A stretch of DNA of 18,047 nucleotides from an uncultured Methanomassiliicoccales archaeon (lineage in GTDB: Archaea; Thermoplasmatota; Thermoplasmata; SG8-5). Location: contig CALKWP010000115.1 of the NCBI GenBank assembly GCA_938004075.1, positions 1-18,047 on the forward strand. The letters are read 5' to 3'. A program made the translations under genes and the position numbers. Numbering within the stretch: position 1 is the first letter of the stretch; each line of letters begins with the position of its first letter. The notes below the pieces were generated by a model, which had not been told where the DNA came from, ran no database searches, and saw only the letters and a program-made list of their open reading frames with translations. Of the stretch, positions 16,101 to 18,047 are shown piece after piece.

Positions 16101-18000
16101 CGTGCTGGCGTAATCAGAGAGATCTGCCTGAATAAAGAATGAACCATGCAACACGTTTGCAAAGTTGTATGAACCGCTTATGTTTGAATATGCAATGTAC
16201 TCTATGTTTTCATCCGAATTCCATATTCGAACTTTAGCGCCCCTGGCAATCGTGTTGTCTGAGTAATATGTTGTGCCGCTGAATGATGTAATTGTCATTG
16301 CGAGATCCTGCACTTTTGTTTCACCGTTTGTCACTGTATAGTAATGTGTTCCGATAATACGATTTGAGTGCGTGACCTTTATTTCATAACTGCCAGGTAC
16401 GATAGAGTTGAAAATGTATTCACCAGATTCATCAGCAATTGCGATGGATGTGAAACTCAAGTCAGATGTAGATATGCTTATCTCTGCATTCGGAACGGCT
16501 TCTTCATCCTGGTCCTTTGCACCATTCGCGTTCGAATCCCAGAATACCGTTCCAGACATGCTTGAGCCTTTCACGATTAGATTTTGATTAATTAGGTAAT
16601 CGTATCTTCCGTCATTGTTCCTGTCTTCATTTGCCCTCATTGCCTGGTAGTCCTGAATGGTCATTGAAGTGGAATTCATTGTGGTTCCCTTCATGCTGAG
16701 AGGGTCCATCTGCCCAGTTGATACGGTTATTGTTATATCTCCAGGTGGCGCTACTAAAGAGTATTTACCCATTTCATCTGTAACTACCCTTTGATGCGGT
16801 ATACCAAAATCATCTTCGACTGTTACTGACACGCCCTTAAGGGGTGTGCCATCTTCCAATGCAACTTGACCGCTTATAATTGCACCATGGTAGTATTTCA
16901 GCATCATTGTGCCCTGGTATAAACTGGAACGATCGCTGAGATCTGATATCCCCTCACCGGCCTGTTGTTTTTCGTAGGCATCCCAGTAGTTCATTGCCTG
17001 CCATGCATCGGTGTGATTCTGAATTTCACTTGCGGAGTAGGGGTTCCAATAGGCGGTCCTGTGAGCCAATTTGAAATGCGTCATATTCCAACCGGGCATT
17101 ATTTGACTTGAGGAAAGATCTCCCGAGAGGCCAGGAATTCCGGCTTCACCCTTGCCAAGGTCGTATCCGCTGTATCCAATGAATGCTTTGTACAACATGG
17201 AATTATAGAACATATCCTTGTAGACTATTTTGTAAGGAGTTTCCTGGTTGAGGTTTACATCTGGCGGAATGTCATCTAAGTCATATTCTCCCCCGAATTC
17301 ACCGACGGCTTTTATTTCCCAGAAATCATATGGTTGGTTCGCGGTTTCGCTGATTCTATGGTCAGACAGTTTTGCAGGCGCATAAAATATGCCGGTGTTC
17401 TGAGCAGAGAATGGGAAAAGGCGACTGTCAATCGCAAAGTACCTTATGGAGTGTCCAGTGACCTGAATAAGATTATTATAAAGGTCAACCATGCCTTCGT
17501 CATCAAGTGTTTGAGTGAGTAAAACACGCGAAGCGATGTACTTGGCGTTAACATCCTGAATCACATCATCGCGGGGGCCGTATATGTCTGGATTGGCTAG
17601 GATCAACTTAATGTAATCAGAGGGGTTTTCAAATATTTGAGACAATGCCCCGGCGTTTATACCATTATTCGCAAGCACCTGAATTATTTCAGGGTCAAAT
17701 GAATTTACCTCGCCTGAGTTCAGTTCCTTGTACCAGTTGCCCTCGAGTACTCTTATGCAAAGAAGCGCTATGGCGTCCTCCTCGCTCTGTGACATGATGA
17801 AATTACCGGCTAATTGGTGACCGCCAAGGAAGTTATCCGCAACAGTGGGGTGCTGTCCTTCGTTCACTACCTCGAAACCATAGTCCCACCAGCTCAGGAA
17901 CGCAGGTCGGTCTGTTGGCGGATAAACCTCAGAATCCTGGGTCGCAAGCCAGTCATAGGCTGCAGGCCAGTATCTGCTGTTCAGGGGTAAAGAATACCCA
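13098..18000 (-). CDS. aglB: Giant AglB/STT3 oligosaccharyltransferase, N-terminus missing
   Basis: This is the C-terminal 1,633 residues of an enzyme that transfers lipid-linked glycans to Asn on secreted proteins. Residues are counted from the codon at 17999. The catalytic-domain motif WWDYG is at 37-41 (17877-17891), followed by GQHPTVADN, and a soluble domain runs to about 370. Then come about eleven beta-sandwich repeats of the carboxypeptidase-regulatory/Cna-B type (374-1345), each with a pattern like G-T-V...G-x-P...T-D-x-x-G-x-Y...PG-x-Y. Repeats 2 and 6 resemble SdrD B modules (FWDSNANG and FWDVDGD), and an EF-hand-like DRNNDGRYD lies at 459-467. Two NEW3/CARDB-like domains (about 1350-1580) and a membrane span (about 1608-1625) with tail KKRWIR finish it. 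Sixteen sequons were counted. The membrane N-terminus is lost because the contig ends in adapter sequence. The stop overlaps the next gene. Confidence 0.9.
13107..13113 (-). promoter_or_regulatory. Ribosome binding site inside the aglB 3' end
   Basis: GAGGTGG on the minus strand, ending 5 bases before the ATG at 13101 and lying within the codons for the last residues of AglB. It fixes the start of the 256-residue protein and supports coupled translation. Confidence 0.8.
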
Positions 18001-18047
18001 AGATCGGAAGAGCACACGTCTGAACTCCAGTCACGAATCACCATCTC
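18001..18047 (+). other. Illumina TruSeq adapter contamination (not genomic)
   Basis: Bases 18001-18034 match the 34-base TruSeq read-1 adapter exactly (AGATCGGAAGAGC... to ...CCAGTCAC). An 8-base sample index (GAATCACC, 18035-18042) and ATCTC, the first bases of the downstream adapter, follow. Native DNA therefore ends at 18000. The minus-strand translation gives the well-known contaminant peptide containing SSDVCSSDL. Confidence 0.98.

Noticed and set aside
18042..18044. ATG on the minus strand as start of the AglB frame
   Set aside because: It lies within adapter sequence; native coding begins at 18000 and the gene is 5'-truncated.

Overview
The window reads as a piece of an archaeal chromosome, most likely a euryarchaeote near Thermoplasmatota (lineage inferred from gene content, not tested). 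Supporting signs are a DRG-type GTPase, an AglB/STT3 oligosaccharyltransferase, an archaeal-style fusion of hexulose-6-phosphate synthase with an RraA-like domain, an Mtr4/Ski2-like helicase, a tandem winged-helix regulator, and TATA-like boxes centred about 25-27 bases before start codons. No insertion sequence, CRISPR array or rRNA was seen.

Layout. Positions 16-4610 (minus strand) hold a duplicated HTH regulator and an operon-like trio: MFS transporter, ThiD-like kinase and GT4 glycosyltransferase. Positions 4695-6477 (plus) hold drg and pcm. A HAD phosphatase (minus) lies opposite them and is divergent from a TraB-family protein (plus, 7293), with a perfect 14-bp palindrome between. The HPS-RraA fusion (plus) converges with the helicase (minus, 9372-11306). 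Positions 11307-12330 contain no convincing protein gene but are rich in structure: a possible gene remnant, four consecutive hairpins, a short TATA-to-terminator transcription unit, a long inverted repeat that copies the acceptor stem of the next tRNA, and tRNA-Gly(TCC). Positions 12331-18000 (minus) hold a two-gene surface-glycosylation unit: the C-terminal 1,633 residues of a giant AglB, translationally coupled to a small sequon-rich membrane-anchored protein.

The last 47 bases (18001-18047) are not genomic. They match the Illumina TruSeq read-1 adapter, followed by an 8-base index and the start of the downstream adapter. The apparent start codon of the AglB frame lies in this adapter, so the gene is truncated and its membrane N-terminus is missing.

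Themes. First genes of units tend to be leaderless, while coupled downstream genes carry strong Shine-Dalgarno sequences exactly 5 bases before the start. The strongest biological oddities are the oligosaccharyltransferase with about eleven beta-sandwich repeats between catalytic domain and membrane anchor, and the hairpin-dense non-coding kilobase beside tRNA-Gly.
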